Made by a program: the position numbers and the translations under genes | Part shown: in pieces, positions 44,770 to 52,083 of the stretch | How the letters are laid out: the number at the start of each line of letters is the position of its first letter | Position numbering within the stretch: the first letter of the stretch is position 1 | The notes under the pieces: generated by a model | Databases searched by the model: none | The model's input: only the letters and a program-made list of their open reading frames with translations | Told to the model about the DNA's origin: nothing | Assembly (NCBI RefSeq): GCF_000981225.1 | Contig: NZ_LAJC01000024.1 | Location: 1 to 64,000, forward strand | DNA length: 64,000 nucleotides | Reading direction: 5' to 3' | From: Allosalinactinospora lopnorensis | GTDB lineage: Bacteria; Actinomycetota; Actinomycetes; Streptosporangiales; Streptosporangiaceae

Positions 44770-44905
44770 GTTCGTGCCCCCCTCCACCGGTGACCGGTCG
44801 GTCCGGTACGTACAGCGAAGCTAATCCCCCGCTACCGGACCAAAACAAGGAGGCGCTCCCACATGCGGCAGACACCGGGAAAGCCCTGCTTACGTCTCGG
44901 GGGCC

Positions 44906-45706
44906 TCAGGGCACCTGGTAGGCGGTGTCGCGGGCGTCGGTGACCGCCATGTGGCCCGGGGCGTGGGCGATCGCGAACTCCGGGGCCGAGGCCATGACCG
45001 CCGCCTGCGGGGTCACCCCGCAGGCCCAGAACACGGGGATCTCCCCGGGGCGGACCTCCACGGCGTCGCCGAAGTCGGGGCGGCCGAGGTCGCCGATGCC
45101 GAGCGCCGCCGGGGCGCCCACGTGCACCGGCGCGCCGTGCACCGCCGGGTAGCGCGAGGTGATCCGCACGGCGTCGGCCACCCGCCCGGCGGGGATCGGG
45201 CGCATCGACACCACCAGAGGGCCTGACAGCCGACCGGCGGGGCGGCACGGCCGGTCCGTCCGGTACATCGGGACGTTGCACCCGGATTCGATGTGCCGCA
45301 CCGGGATCCCGGCCTCCAGCAGCGGCGCCTCGAAGGTGAAGCTGCAGCCGATGAGGAAGGCCACCAGATCGTCCCGCCAGGCGTCGCGGACGTCGTCCGG
45401 TTCGGCGGTCAGCCGGCCGCGCTCGTAGACGCGGTAGGCGGGCAGGTCGGTGCGCAGGTCCCCGTCGAAGACGGCGGCCCGAGTCTCGCCCTCCTCGGCG
45501 ACGTCGAGCACCGGGCAGGACTTCGGGTTGCGCTGCGCGAACAGCAGGAGGTCGAACGCCAGGTCGCGCGGCAGCGCGATGAGGTTGGCCTGGGCGTACC
45601 CGGCGGCGTAACCGGAGGTGGGCACGCGCAGCCCGGCCCGGAACAGCTCCCGGGCCTCGCGCGGGGACAGCGCCGCCGGGTCGGCGGGCGGGGGGACCTG
45701 GCTCAT
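44906..45706 (-). CDS. DUF1445/YcsI family putative hydro-lyase (D-glutamate cyclase-like)
   Basis: This 266-residue protein has the family blocks [72 protein letters not shown] and [27 protein letters not shown]1445 includes mammalian D-glutamate cyclase, which interconverts D-glutamate and 5-oxo-D-proline, and Bacillus YcsI, encoded with 5-oxoprolinase genes and an NRAMP-like transporter. The 5-oxoprolinase/NRAMP operon 7 kb away makes a 5-oxoproline link attractive. ATG 45706 follows GAGGAG. Confidence 0.85.
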   Translation of the reverse strand: MSQVPPPADPAALSPREARELFRAGLRVPTSGYAAGYAQANLIALPRDLAFDLLLFAQRNPKSCPVLDVAEEGETRAAVFDGDLRTDLPAYRVYERGRLTAEPDDVRDAWRDDLVAFLIGCSFTFEAPLLEAGIPVRHIESGCNVPMYRTDRPCRPAGRLSGPLVVSMRPIPAGRVADAVRITSRYPAVHGAPVHVGAPAALGIGDLGRPDFGDAVEVRPGEIPVFWACGVTPQAAVMASAPEFAIAHAPGHMAVTDARDTAYQVP

Positions 45707-45832
45707 GCGGGTGCTCCTCGTTCTTCGGTGCGCCCAGCGTAACCGGCAGGATTCGGCCCCTGCGTGATGGAGGCAGCACGCCAGGGTAGCGGCCGCCCCC
45801 GGAAACAGTGCCGAGTGAGAGGAGGCGGCACC

Positions 45833-46624
45833 ATGGCGGAGAAGGGACCGGACCGGATCGCGGTCGTCACCGGAGGGGCCCGCGGCATCGGACGCGGCAT
45901 CGCCGAACGGCTGGCCGGCGACGGGCTGGACGTCGCGGTCGTGGACCTGGCGGACATGCGCTCCGAGCTGGACGAAGTGGCCGAGGCGGTCCGGAAGAAA
46001 GGGCGCCGCTGCGCCGTGGCCACCTGCGACGTGGCCGACGCCGAGGACGTGGCGGCGATGGTCTCCCAGGTCGTGCGCGAGCTGGGCAGGATCGACGTGT
46101 TCGTCGCCAACGCCGGCATCGCCAAGGTGAAGTCCCTGCTCGACACCACCGCGGAGGACTTCGACCAGGTCATGAGCGTGAACCTGCGCGGGGTGTTCAA
46201 CTCCTACCAGGCGGCGGCCCGGCAGATGATCGAGCAGGGGCACGGCGGCAAGATCATCGGGGCGGCGTCGATCGTGGCCTACCGCCCCTTCGAGATGCTG
46301 AGCGCCTACTCGGTGTCCAAGTGGGGCGTGCGCGGGCTGACCCAGGCCGCGGCCACCGAGTGGGCCAAGCACGGCATCACCGTGAACGCCTACTGCCCCG
46401 GCATCGTCGGCACCGAGATGTGGGAGCTGATCGACGAGAAACTCACCGAGCAGCAGGGCAAACCGCGCGGGGAGGCGCTGCGCGAGAACACCGAGCAGAT
46501 CCTGCTGGGCCGGGTGCAGGAGCCCGCGGACGTGGCGGCGTTCGTCTCCTACCTCGCCTCCCCGGACTCCGACTACATGACTGGCCAGTCCGTCATCATC
46601 GACGGCGGAATCCAGTTCTCCTGA
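45833..46624 (+). CDS. SDR oxidoreductase, acetoin/2,3-butanediol dehydrogenase type
   Basis: This 263-residue classical SDR has [12 protein letters not shown] (cofactor), NAGI, the catalytic Ser in [27 protein letters not shown] (YxxxK), and [20 protein letters not shown], a stretch characteristic of acetoin (diacetyl) reductases. The C-terminus [15 protein letters not shown] completes the family pattern. It likely reduces diacetyl/acetoin or oxidises butanediol with NAD(H); other keto substrates are possible. ATG 45833 follows GAGAGGAGG. It is divergent from the DUF1445 gene. Confidence 0.85.
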   Translation: MAEKGPDRIAVVTGGARGIGRGIAERLAGDGLDVAVVDLADMRSELDEVAEAVRKKGRRCAVATCDVADAEDVAAMVSQVVRELGRIDVFVANAGIAKVKSLLDTTAEDFDQVMSVNLRGVFNSYQAAARQMIEQGHGGKIIGAASIVAYRPFEMLSAYSVSKWGVRGLTQAAATEWAKHGITVNAYCPGIVGTEMWELIDEKLTEQQGKPRGEALRENTEQILLGRVQEPADVAAFVSYLASPDSDYMTGQSVIIDGGIQFS

Positions 46625-46676
46625 AGGCCCTGCCAGTACGGCGTTGGGCGGAGGCCTGGCGGCCCTCGCCTCTTCG

Positions 46677-46891
46677 TCAGAGGTGGAACCAGTGGATGTG
46701 GCGGCACCCGGAACAGACGTAGCAGGTCGCCTCCCTGTTCAGCCAGTCCAGGTTCATGAAGCTCATGCCGGCCGTGTTGAGCTTCCATTTGTACTGCTCG
46801 AACTGCCGTGCCCGCACACGGTGCAGGTGAGCTCCGTGCCGTTCGGGAGGGTGACGGGCCGGCCTCTCTCGGAGGCACTGAACGGGGGATC
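46677..46891 (-). pseudogene. Frameshifted small zinc-ribbon protein
   Basis: The minus strand encodes LPNGTELTCTVCGHG in one frame and, immediately after, [41 protein letters not shown] in the next, ending at TGA 46679. Together they give a ~60-residue protein with two Cys pairs (CTVC, CSGC) typical of small actinobacterial zinc ribbons with a KLNTAGM core. One extra base after GGC near 46806 restores the frame. No start codon lies in the first frame, so a second missing base near 46845 is possible. Function unknown. Confidence 0.65.
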
Positions 46892-47094
46892 TCAGGGGGC
46901 ATGGACCGTCCTATCCGTTGTCGGCGTACAGAGGCGTGCGCGCCGCACACGCGCCGGATCGCCCGCAACCCTACTTTCCCGGGCGTTCGGGCGGGCTCCG
47001 GCGGTTTCCCCGATGATCGGGGTGCCGGCTCCGCCCTCGGGGTGCAGGGGCGGAGCCGGCACCATGACCGATGCCCGGTCCCGCGCGATCCGCC

Positions 47095-47394
47095 TCAGTC
47101 CAGGTCCGGCACGGGCTGGCCGTCCATGGGAATGATGCGAACGTCCCCGCTGCGCTCGTGCCTGCTCGCGCTGCGCCAGAAATCGGCGAAGGACCGGTAG
47201 CTGGAGACGTCGCGCTGGCCGTCCCAGTACACGACGACGCGGTTCGGCCAGGCCAGCACCCGGCCGATCAGCCCGCCGTTCTCGGTTTCGTGGTCTACCC
47301 CGGCCAGCGCGAACAGCTGCGGCCGTTCCTCCAGACACAGCGCGGCGATCTCGGAGTCGAGGGAGAGCTCGGCAAGGACGCGGTCAGAGGACAT
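47095..47394 (-). CDS. Small conserved hypothetical protein
   Basis: This 99-residue protein has no family I can name. It reads as soluble with alternating strands (LIGRVLAWPNRVVVYWDGQRDVSSY) and a short helix (FADFWRSASRHE). Codon usage with strong GC third positions and an ATG behind GGGAGG (CTCTGGGAGGCCCCC on the minus strand) support it as real. It lies divergent from the XRE gene. Confidence 0.6.
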   Translation of the reverse strand: MSSDRVLAELSLDSEIAALCLEERPQLFALAGVDHETENGGLIGRVLAWPNRVVVYWDGQRDVSSYRSFADFWRSASRHERSGDVRIIPMDGQPVPDLD

Positions 47395-47489
47395 GGGGGC
47401 CTCCCAGAGATCAGGTCAGAGCAGGAGGTAGCGGAGACCGTCCACCGTACTTCCTCTTCAGTGAATACATAGTGCGGTCTCCACTCGGT

Positions 47490-47520
47490 TGCTTCAGAAA
47501 CGATACTCTATCCTGAAGCA
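47490..47520. promoter_or_regulatory. Candidate XRE operator (locus 2)
   Basis: TGCTTCAG and CTGAAGCA are 8-bp inverted arms separated by 15 bp, about 80 bp before the XRE start codon and in an AT-richer patch. Confidence 0.45.
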
Positions 47521-47597
47521 GACTCAAGCGTCTTGGGGAAACCCTGGGTAATCCGCACCGGCCGTAGGATGCTGGGCCGGGCGACAAGGAGGTAGGC

Positions 47598-48443
47598 GTG
47601 CCACGCAAGGCGACAGTGCGGGCGCGAGGGCTCGGCGCTGAGCTGAAGGAGCTGCGGCAGCGGGCCGGACTGACCACGCGCCAGGTCGGCGAACTGATGA
47701 ACTCGTCGACGGCGACCGTCAGCCGGATCGAGACCGGGCAACGCGGCGTCACCAGCGAAGAGGTCGCCGCGATGATGGTGATCTACAAGGCCAACCCGGA
47801 GGAGCGGGACCGGCTCGTCGGCCTTGCCCGCGAGGTCGACCGGCCCGGCTGGTGGGAGACAGGCGATTCGAACCTTCCGAAGCAGCTCACCGCTCTCATC
47901 GGGTTCGAGGCGCAGGCCACGCGGATTACCGAGGTCGCCATGCTCGGGATTCCCGGTCTGCTCCAGACGCCGGAGTATGCACGGGCGACCATGGAGGTCT
48001 CGGGAGTTCCCGCAGTGGCGGCGGAGACCAGAGTCGTCACACGGATGGGGCGTCAGACCCTTCTCAACCGCGCCGACTCGCCCCAACTGACCGTGATCAT
48101 CGATGAGGCGGCGCTGCGCCGACCGCTCGGTGGTCCGGGCGTCATGGCTGATCAGCTCCGCCACATAAGCGAAGCTGGGCAGCGGGACAACATCGACATC
48201 CGGGTGGTGCCGTTCTCCCATGGAGGGCACCCCGCCATGAGCGGGGCGTTCTCCATGCTGGAGTTCAAGAAGGCGGCCACCATCGTCCACCTTGAACACC
48301 TGAAATCAAGCATCTTCGTCGATGACCCCAGGGATGTGGAGGCGTTCCGAAGCGCGGTCGCTAAGCTGGAGGAAATCGCCCTGAATCGGACAGATTCGGC
48401 GAAATTCGTAACTGATGTCGCCCGCTCTTATGAGGAGCCGTGA
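47598..48443 (+). CDS. XRE family regulator with DUF5753 (locus 2)
   Basis: This 281-residue paralogue of the XRE protein at 22557-23420 has the HTH LGAELKELRQRAGLTTRQVGELMNSSTATVSRIETGQRG, then the DUF5753 hallmarks LGIPGLLQTPEYARATM, DEAALRRPLGG and NIDIRVVPF. GTG 47598 follows AAGGAGG. It overlaps the DUF397 gene by four bases (GTGA), so the two are made together. As in locus 1, the pair stands upstream of a membrane protein and Hint toxin, here on the same strand. Confidence 0.87.
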   Translation: MPRKATVRARGLGAELKELRQRAGLTTRQVGELMNSSTATVSRIETGQRGVTSEEVAAMMVIYKANPEERDRLVGLAREVDRPGWWETGDSNLPKQLTALIGFEAQATRITEVAMLGIPGLLQTPEYARATMEVSGVPAVAAETRVVTRMGRQTLLNRADSPQLTVIIDEAALRRPLGGPGVMADQLRHISEAGQRDNIDIRVVPFSHGGHPAMSGAFSMLEFKKAATIVHLEHLKSSIFVDDPRDVEAFRSAVAKLEEIALNRTDSAKFVTDVARSYEEP

Positions 48444-48637
48444 CCCCTGCCAAGGACCTGTCCACCGCCACCTGGCACAAGAGCAGCTATTCGTTCGCTG
48501 AGACCAACTGCGTCGAAGTCGCCCGCCTCCCGGAGCGCATAGCGCTCCGCGACTCCAAGAACCCACACGCCACCCACCTGGGTTTCGACCGCGCCGCCTG
48601 GGTCGCGTTCCTCGGCCACCTCCGCCGCGAGCACTGA
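48440..48637 (+). CDS. DUF397 protein (locus 2)
   Basis: This 65-residue single-copy DUF397 protein has WHKSSYSFAETNCVEVARLPERIALRDSKNP and the tail LGFDRAAWVAFLGHL. It is the translationally coupled partner of the XRE/DUF5753 regulator. In contrast to the locus 1 partner the motif is not duplicated. A long hairpin closes the two-gene unit. Confidence 0.87.
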   Translation: MTPAKDLSTATWHKSSYSFAETNCVEVARLPERIALRDSKNPHATHLGFDRAAWVAFLGHLRREH

Positions 48638-48640
48638 AAC

Positions 48641-48706
48641 CCGGCGATCTTGAGCATTTCGTTCCTTCACCGCGCGTTGAAGGAACGCAATCCTCAAGAT
48701 CGCCGG
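48641..48706 (+). terminator. Long hairpin (29-bp arms) after the XRE-DUF397 unit
   Basis: CCGGCGATCTTGAG is followed by arms that also contain CGTTCCTTCA, and both are repeated in reverse complement. The 66-bp element has two mismatches over 29 pairs and an eight-base loop (CCGCGCGT). It begins three bases after the DUF397 stop codon. It is far longer than a normal terminator stem and moderately AT-containing. Confidence 0.7.
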
Positions 48707-49137
48707 AAATAGCCCCACGGATCGGACGCGCGGACGACCATGCCCTCCTGTGCCCCGGCCCCCACCCCGAGCGGCGGTGAGGGTGGACGGATCTGGTCAC
48801 GCAGAGCGCATCGCGGCGGGAGACCGGGGACCGACAAGCTTGCCACGCGCGGTGCGGGCCCTTGGGCTCCACCGCGTTTTTCCTGCACCCGGCCCGCTGG
48901 CCCCACTGGCCAGATCCCCTTCCCGTTGCCTACGGAGTCATCACCGGTTTGCCACCCCCACGGGAGCCAGCGACGGGGATGTGGTCGGAGTGAACCTGGC
49001 ATAATCGCTGGGGCTTTGCACGGGAAGGTCCGACGATCCTGCTGCTCTGGTTGGCAGTGACATCCCGGGGTCCATACAGGGCCCCGCGTCTGTAACGCCC
49101 GCACCCCCTCCTCGTCCTTCGCACCGTGGAGTCCCCG
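48707..49137. other. Intergenic region ahead of the locus 2 membrane protein
   Basis: This stretch of 430 bp has no supported gene; short overlapping frames here are not coding-like. It should contain the promoter of the membrane protein/toxin/immunity run, but I cannot place it. The ribosome binding site GGAG lies at 49128-49131. Confidence 0.4.
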
Positions 49138-49533
49138 ATGCCCGACCTCAATGATGACGCCGACCTCCGGGGGCCTTTGCCCGGCCCGCTCAGGGTCGCG
49201 CGGGTCCTGCTGTTCGTGCTCGCCGCGATCACACTGGTGACGGCCGTCGCCGGGCTCGCGGTGAACGCCTTCGAGGCGACCTCCACCGCGGAGGCCGCTG
49301 GATTCGCGACCGCGCTCGCGTTGCCCGGTGTGCTTGCCATGGTCTGCGGCCTGCGATTGCGTAAGGGGCGCCGCCTGCTGCTGTGGAGCCTCGCCGCGCT
49401 GATGGTGTTCATGATCCTGCTGGCCCTGTCCACTATCGGCCAGGGGGACCCGCGCGGACTTATCCAACTCCTCCTGCCTTCGACGATCCTGGTGCTCGTC
49501 CTGCTTCCGACCTCGCGCGTCTATCTCAAGTAG
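49138..49533 (+). CDS. Small membrane protein paired with the Hint toxin (locus 2)
   Basis: This 131-residue protein has four hydrophobic helices (RVARVLLFVLAAITLVTAVAG, AGFATALALPGVLAMVCGL, LLLWSLAALMVFMILLAL, LIQLLLPSTILVLVLL). It is the paralogue of the locus 1 protein: RVARVLLFVLA, GVLAM-CGLRL-KGRR and GQGDPRGLIQLLLP line up with RVARVLLFVLA, GILAL-LGLRL-GRR and GNGEPQGLVNLALP. ATG 49138 lies six bases after GGAG; GTG 49126 is an alternative. It precedes the toxin by 210 bp on the same strand. Role unknown. Confidence 0.7.
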   Translation: MPDLNDDADLRGPLPGPLRVARVLLFVLAAITLVTAVAGLAVNAFEATSTAEAAGFATALALPGVLAMVCGLRLRKGRRLLLWSLAALMVFMILLALSTIGQGDPRGLIQLLLPSTILVLVLLPTSRVYLK

Positions 49534-49743
49534 CTGGCCGACGGCCGAACCGCCGGGGGCCGTGGACTGTGCGGCCGCACGTATCGCCTTGGGGCCCAAT
49601 GAGACTTGGGTCCTCTTGGGTCTCTTCAACCCGGCGTCCCGTTCGTTAGCGTCAGCGCGTCACATCCTTCCTCATTGTCGAATTTCATCCCTCTACGCCG
49701 CCACGCTGTCCGGTGTCGGTCGGCAGCGGCCCGGTGGTAAGTA

Positions 49744-51408
49744 ATGCTCCTGCGAATCCACAACCCCGACCGCGGCGCGTCGTTCATCGAGTACAGCGCG
49801 ATCCTTGTACTGGTCGCGGCGATGTTCGTGACCGTAGCGGTGTCGGGGATCGCCGACCGGCCCGCGGTGATGATCAGTGATGCGCTGGACCGGATCACGG
49901 GCAACACCCCGGACAGTGCCAGCTCCGACCCGGGAGATGACACCTCGGGCGGCGGTGGCGACGATAGCTCCGGCGCCGGTGACGACTCGGGTGGCGCCGA
50001 CGATGCCGATGGTTCCGGTGGTGACGGGAGCGGTGGCTCTGACGATGATGGCGATGACGGGTGCGGCTGGAACCCGATCTGCCACGGCGGTAATGCGCTC
50101 GATGCCACCGGTGATGGGTTGTCGACGGCCTGGGAGTGGACCACGGATACCGCAGCCCCACAGGTCGGGGGCTTTTTCAGCGGTCTTGGCCAGGGCGTTT
50201 GGAATGACATCACCGGCATCGGTGACATCTTCACCACCAACCCGATCGACACGGTCACCGGTATGTGGGAGGGCATCAAAGAAGACCCGCTCTCACTGGT
50301 GATCAGTCCAGAAGCCCGCGAGGCGTGGAGTAACGGGGACTACGGCGAGGCCCTGGGGCTGGGCACGTGGGATATCGGTTCCTGGTTCATTCCCGGTGCC
50401 GGGTGGGCCGCGAAGGCCGGAAAACTCGGCAAGCTCGCCCCCGGAAACAGTCGAGGCGACAGCAGCAACGACGGAAACAACAACAGGGACAACGACGACA
50501 ACGACGACAATAACGAGAACAACTCCGGTCTGTCGTGTCCTATTGGAGGAAGCAGTTTCGTTCCGGGCACCGAAGTGCTCATGGCCGGTGGCGACCGGGT
50601 GCCAATCGAGGCGGTTGACGTCGGCGACGAGGTGTGGGCCTTCGACCCGGCCACCGGTGAGGAGGGGCCGCGCGAGGTCACCGGCCTGATCGGCGGCGCC
50701 GATGAGAAGACCCTGGTCGATATCGCCATCACCGACTCCAACGGCGAGACGGGGAGTGTCACCGCCACGGACGCGCACCCATTCTGGGTGCCTGAGGCCG
50801 GTGCGTGGGTCGAGGCGATCGACCTGGACCCGGGTACCTGGCTGCGCACATCGGCCGGCACCTGGACCCAGGTCACCGCGGTCGACATCCGAACCGTGGC
50901 CGACCAGCAGGTCCACAACCTCACCGTTGACGACCTGCACACCTACTATGTCGTCGGCGGCGCGAACACGGCCCTCGTCCACAACCAGAACGACTGCACT
51001 CCCGCCGGCCCGGAGGCGGTGGACGAATGGCGGCAACACTGGGCGGACGAGGGGCAGGCTTACTCCGGGAGGCGAAATGTGGCGGTCGCGGACACCAATA
51101 TCGAAGGGTTTGAGAACACACAGCGCGCCGGAACCAGCGGTCCCGACCGTCCCGGAAGCACACCGATGCCCGGTCAGACGCGCTACAACGCCGACCGGTC
51201 GGCGGACTCCGAGCAGAAGATCCTCGAGGATATCGCCGACGAGCTGAACCCCAGGGACAGCAACGGAAACTACCCGGAGACCCGACCGGACATCGAAGGT
51301 TCCATCGACCTGTACTCCGAGCGGCCGCCCTGCTCATCGTGCGAGGGCGTGATCGAGCAGTTCGAGCGAGAGTTCCCCAATGTCGAGGTGAACGTACGAC
51401 ACGGGTAG
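49744..51408 (+). CDS. Polymorphic toxin with Flp-pilin-like leader, Hint domain and deaminase C-terminus
   Basis: This 554-residue paralogue of the locus 1 toxin has NPDRGASFIEYSAILVLVAAM, a prepilin-peptidase motif at residues 7-17 (cleavage predicted after Gly11, Glu16 at +5). A Gly/Ser/Asp linker follows, with two early Cys, and the shared pretoxin block (VISPEAREAWSNGDYGEAL). The Hint domain runs from Ser271 (SSFVPGT) to VHN at 414. The last 140 residues are a zinc deaminase fold: Glu490 in DSEQKILEDIA and Cys530/Cys533 in PPCSSC, with GSIDLYSERPP between them. Cytosine or adenosine deamination in nucleic acid or nucleotides is inferred. A SUKH immunity gene follows after 16 bp. Confidence 0.85.
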   Translation: MLLRIHNPDRGASFIEYSAILVLVAAMFVTVAVSGIADRPAVMISDALDRITGNTPDSASSDPGDDTSGGGGDDSSGAGDDSGGADDADGSGGDGSGGSDDDGDDGCGWNPICHGGNALDATGDGLSTAWEWTTDTAAPQVGGFFSGLGQGVWNDITGIGDIFTTNPIDTVTGMWEGIKEDPLSLVISPEAREAWSNGDYGEALGLGTWDIGSWFIPGAGWAAKAGKLGKLAPGNSRGDSSNDGNNNRDNDDNDDNNENNSGLSCPIGGSSFVPGTEVLMAGGDRVPIEAVDVGDEVWAFDPATGEEGPREVTGLIGGADEKTLVDIAITDSNGETGSVTATDAHPFWVPEAGAWVEAIDLDPGTWLRTSAGTWTQVTAVDIRTVADQQVHNLTVDDLHTYYVVGGANTALVHNQNDCTPAGPEAVDEWRQHWADEGQAYSGRRNVAVADTNIEGFENTQRAGTSGPDRPGSTPMPGQTRYNADRSADSEQKILEDIADELNPRDSNGNYPETRPDIEGSIDLYSERPPCSSCEGVIEQFEREFPNVEVNVRHG

Positions 51409-51424
51409 GGGAAGGAGTCCCGAC

Positions 51425-51931
51425 GTGCACGACGAGGAACCGCATGTCGACGCGTGGCTTGACCAGCTGGCCGAGGAGCTCCTGCGGCTGGACGCAGCGC
51501 GTCCGGAGGAGATCCGGGAATGCACCGAGCAGGAGGTCCGGCAGATCCTCGCGGAATGCCCGTTCGGCAGCCCACCGTCGGCATACGTCGGCTTCATGAG
51601 GAGGTTCGGGCGCGGTGCCGGCAACCTGTTCCGCGGGAGCGACATCCACTATCCGGCGTGCCTGGGACTGCGAGAGTACGCCGAGGAGTGCAGGCGGGAA
51701 GAGGACGAGAACGTGCCGATCGGCGAACGGTTCTTCTTCGGACACCACCAGGGCTACGTTCTCTACTGCTTCAAACCGGAGGACGAGAGGGTATGGAGCT
51801 ACACTCTCCAGGGCGACGGCGAGGAGGTCGCCGCCCCCGGTTTCCAGTCGTTCATCGCGGACCGCCTCGCCATTCCGGAACGGTTCTGGAAACGCTTCCG
51901 CGAAAGGGACGAAGGAAACCGGAAGTCGTGA
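51425..51931 (+). CDS. SUKH (SMI1/KNR4) family immunity protein
   Basis: This 168-residue protein of the SUKH superfamily has GSPPSAYVGFMRRFGRGAGNLF, IHYPACLGLREYAEECRRE, RFFFGHHQGYVLYCF and FQSFIADRL, the usual run of strands and closing helix. SUKH proteins are common immunity partners of polymorphic nuclease and deaminase toxins. GTG 51425 follows AAGGAG and lies 16 bp after the deaminase toxin. It probably binds and neutralises the toxin tail in the producer. Confidence 0.85.
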   Translation: MHDEEPHVDAWLDQLAEELLRLDAARPEEIRECTEQEVRQILAECPFGSPPSAYVGFMRRFGRGAGNLFRGSDIHYPACLGLREYAEECRREEDENVPIGERFFFGHHQGYVLYCFKPEDERVWSYTLQGDGEEVAAPGFQSFIADRLAIPERFWKRFRERDEGNRKS

Positions 51932-52052
51932 CGTGTCCGCGCGGCGGCTCTCCAGCTACGTGTGGACACGTCACGAGCACGGAGCCGTGCACGTACGGGC
52001 GCCGGCCACAGCCGGGGACGGGGAGCGCTCGTCACCCGTCCCCGGACAGGGC

Positions 52053-52079
52053 CCGTGCCGGTGCGGGGCACCGGCACGG
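52053..52079. terminator. Hairpin between SUKH and 5-oxoprolinase genes
   Basis: CCGTGCCGGTGC-GGG-GCACCGGCACGG is a perfect 12-bp stem four bases from the convergent oxoprolinase stop. A second inverted repeat, TGACGTGTCC/GGACACGTCA (51929-51973), starts at the SUKH stop codon. Confidence 0.75.
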
Positions 52080-52083
52080 CTGA

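Noticed and set aside
46573..46968. Continuous minus-strand open frame of 131 codons
   Set aside because: It mixes frames of the broken zinc-ribbon gene with antisense of the SDR 3' end; the zinc-ribbon reading explains the sequence better.
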